Origin: Megalonaias nervosa | Taxonomy: Eukaryota > Mollusca > Bivalvia > Unionida > Unionidae | DNA length: 64,000 nt | NCBI GenBank assembly: GCA_016617855.1 | Contig: JAECUM010004981.1 | Coordinates: 1-64,000, forward strand | Reading direction: 5' to 3' | In this document: piece by piece, positions 62,359 through 64,000 of the stretch | How the letters are laid out: every line of letters begins with the position of its first letter | Position numbering within the stretch: the first letter of the stretch is position 1 | Notes under the pieces: generated by a model | What the model was told of the DNA's origin: nothing | Seen by the model: the letters and a program-made list of their open reading frames with translations, nothing else | Database searches by the model: none | Translations under genes and position numbers: made by a program

Positions 62359-64000
62359 CAAGCATATTTAAGCAATCCAATTGGGAAAGCTTGAGAATTG
62401 AAAAAGACGCCTGACTTGTTGTGCAATCAAGAGATATCATTTTGGCAGCAGACATAACATAATTGTTTCAGTAAAACTAAAATTTTGTGCGAGGAGAAAA
62501 ACTTCTTTCACAGAAGCTAAAGGGCACATACTGCCAAGATAATTATTTAAGTAGTTAGAGGCAAATAAAATAATTTATCCACCCATTATTTGGTTTCATT
62601 TTATAAAGTTGTTCTTGGTGATTATTTCAAGATACATATTTTCAAGATACATGTATCATTATTATGCCCTATTTATTCAAGCTTTACTTCATGTAATTTA
62701 CACTAATTTTTACTTATGCAAGCCTGTTTTCTGTGAAATATTTTTGGACAGTACATGTATTTCAGATTTAATTAAATACATCCAGTTATGTGCTTTTGTC
62801 ATCCTTTTCAATGATGTGATAAGTTAACAAAAGTAGTGACACAAACTGATTGCATTTCATCATGATTATTATATTAGCCAGATATGTTCCACACAATTTT
62901 TACTGTCATGATTTCAGAGACATATATTCCCACTACCAAAGACTGTTTGAAGTTAAGATATTCTTCCTCATAATGTTCATCTTGATTATTTCATGTTTAG
63001 TCCATGTTTCAGTAATGATGATAGCCATCCTTTTTATTATTTTCTCATAATAAAATGTCCAAATATTCCCAAAAAGCCAAACATCTCACATGTTAGATTA
63101 ATCACATGATAACTACATGGTGTTAATTTTCTTTTTAATCCACAAAATGACACTGTCAAATCAATGATGAATGTACCATCTTTGTGACTATTTCTTCGTT
63201 TATCAAGACATTTTCTTAATTACTTTTGTATACAGCAGTTCATATTTTTGATAATCCTTAATTTTTACATCTTTGGCACTAAGTACTCAAAAAAGATATA
63301 AATAAAGATATGCTTCTACCATATTTGTCTCTAATGCCCTCCCCTCTGACCTTTCTAGCATCACCCCATTGTCCAGATCACTAAAGAAACCTACTTAAAT
63401 ATGTTATATGTTCTATTAATTTTCATATAGTTATTGTTTTATTTAATGTATAATACTTCAATGAGTGGAAGCTTTGTTCTTTATTTTTAAAAGGACATCC
63501 TAAACATTATGACCAAAAGTGTTTTCTTTGACTGAAAAATACTTATACCAGTATGCCCTTTCTGTTATTTATGAAAAATTACCCATTTGTCCAAAAATTT
63601 GCCACTTTTTTTATAAGATGTCTCTCTTGTATACCCTACTGAAATTGTGATTTTTACACAATTTTATTTTTATGTGACTTGAGTGTTCATTTTTAAATAA
63701 GCCAGCTTTGAGGAGATTCTTTCTATTGCCCATGTCATTATATGTTGAAACTGGTATATATAAACTACTATCCAATCTTGAAATGCAAATATTTATTTCA
63801 GCAACTGATGGAAGTCCTTTCTTTTCTCTTTTGACAACTGTCTGTTTTTTTTGGGGGGGGGGGAATTGTTGTCCAAAAGTAAAAAATAGTACAGGATTAT
63901 TTTCTGATTATGATCTGTGACACAACAGTATTAAAACCATGTGCTACCAAACAAACTACAGAAACATGTTTCCTATGATATTCTTCATACTTGCTAGAAT
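60497..64000. other. 3' flank of POLB, no gene recognised
   Basis: No coding signature on either strand. Only short low-complexity items: (TA)n at 62306-62355 and a G-run near 63852-63861. Confidence 0.5.
62306..62355. repeat. (TA)n microsatellite
   Basis: About 25 AT units. Confidence 0.95.

Noticed and set aside
1..64000. A novel defence, biosynthetic or multi-gene system
   Set aside because: Apart from POLB and transposon genes, no set of adjacent coding regions exists in the window that could form one.

Overview
This is an AT-rich, intron-heavy animal genomic window, most likely from a mollusc and perhaps a bivalve. The phylum is inferred from the style of the dispersed repeats: tRNA-derived SINEs with long conserved 3' bodies, one ending in a GCGTTAAGCCCC(CAA)n-type tail, and ~145-bp degenerate tandem arrays led by a 'GTGAGCTTATGG..GTCCATCATCCATC' type sequence. 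No sequence comparison could be run.

One cellular gene is clearly present. It is DNA polymerase beta (POLB) on the + strand, read as 12 exons from 3987 to the stop codon at 60200-60202. The exons encode 315 residues that match human POLB from Glu21 to the C-terminus without net insertion or deletion. All exon phases fit and all introns are GT-AG. The first coding exon (about 20 residues) is not in the window and presumably lies upstream. Downstream of the stop are a polyA signal, a decayed second copy of the terminal exon, and about 3.5 kb with no recognisable gene.

Most of the window is POLB intron filled with mobile DNA. Intron 5014-24112 holds an old SINE split by a ~2-kb insert that itself carries a younger copy of the same SINE. 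It also holds a recent 4.8-kb head-to-tail duplication (10419-15225 and 15226-20034) containing a Polinton/Maverick-type DNA polymerase fragment, two kinds of ~145-bp tandem arrays and the 3' part of an L1-type LINE. The rest of that LINE and a long ~145-bp array follow. Intron 26197-38402 contains a nearly complete but inactivated Ty3/gypsy-type retrotransposon (26837-33344) with 0.9-kb LTRs, a 4-bp target duplication, a SCAN-like gag and integrase placed before reverse transcriptase (Gmr1-like order). It also contains a 2.9-kb element with TA-flanked terminal inverted repeats. Intron 38458-44316 has SINEs, array units and an inverted solo LTR of the same retrotransposon family, itself split by a SINE. 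Intron 44390-54102 has a minisatellite, a palindromic MITE and a DIRS-like reverse transcriptase fragment. Intron 56300-59003 has array units and a second palindromic MITE.

I see no operon-like or defence-like system. The notable content is the transposon architecture and the nested insertion history inside a conserved repair gene.
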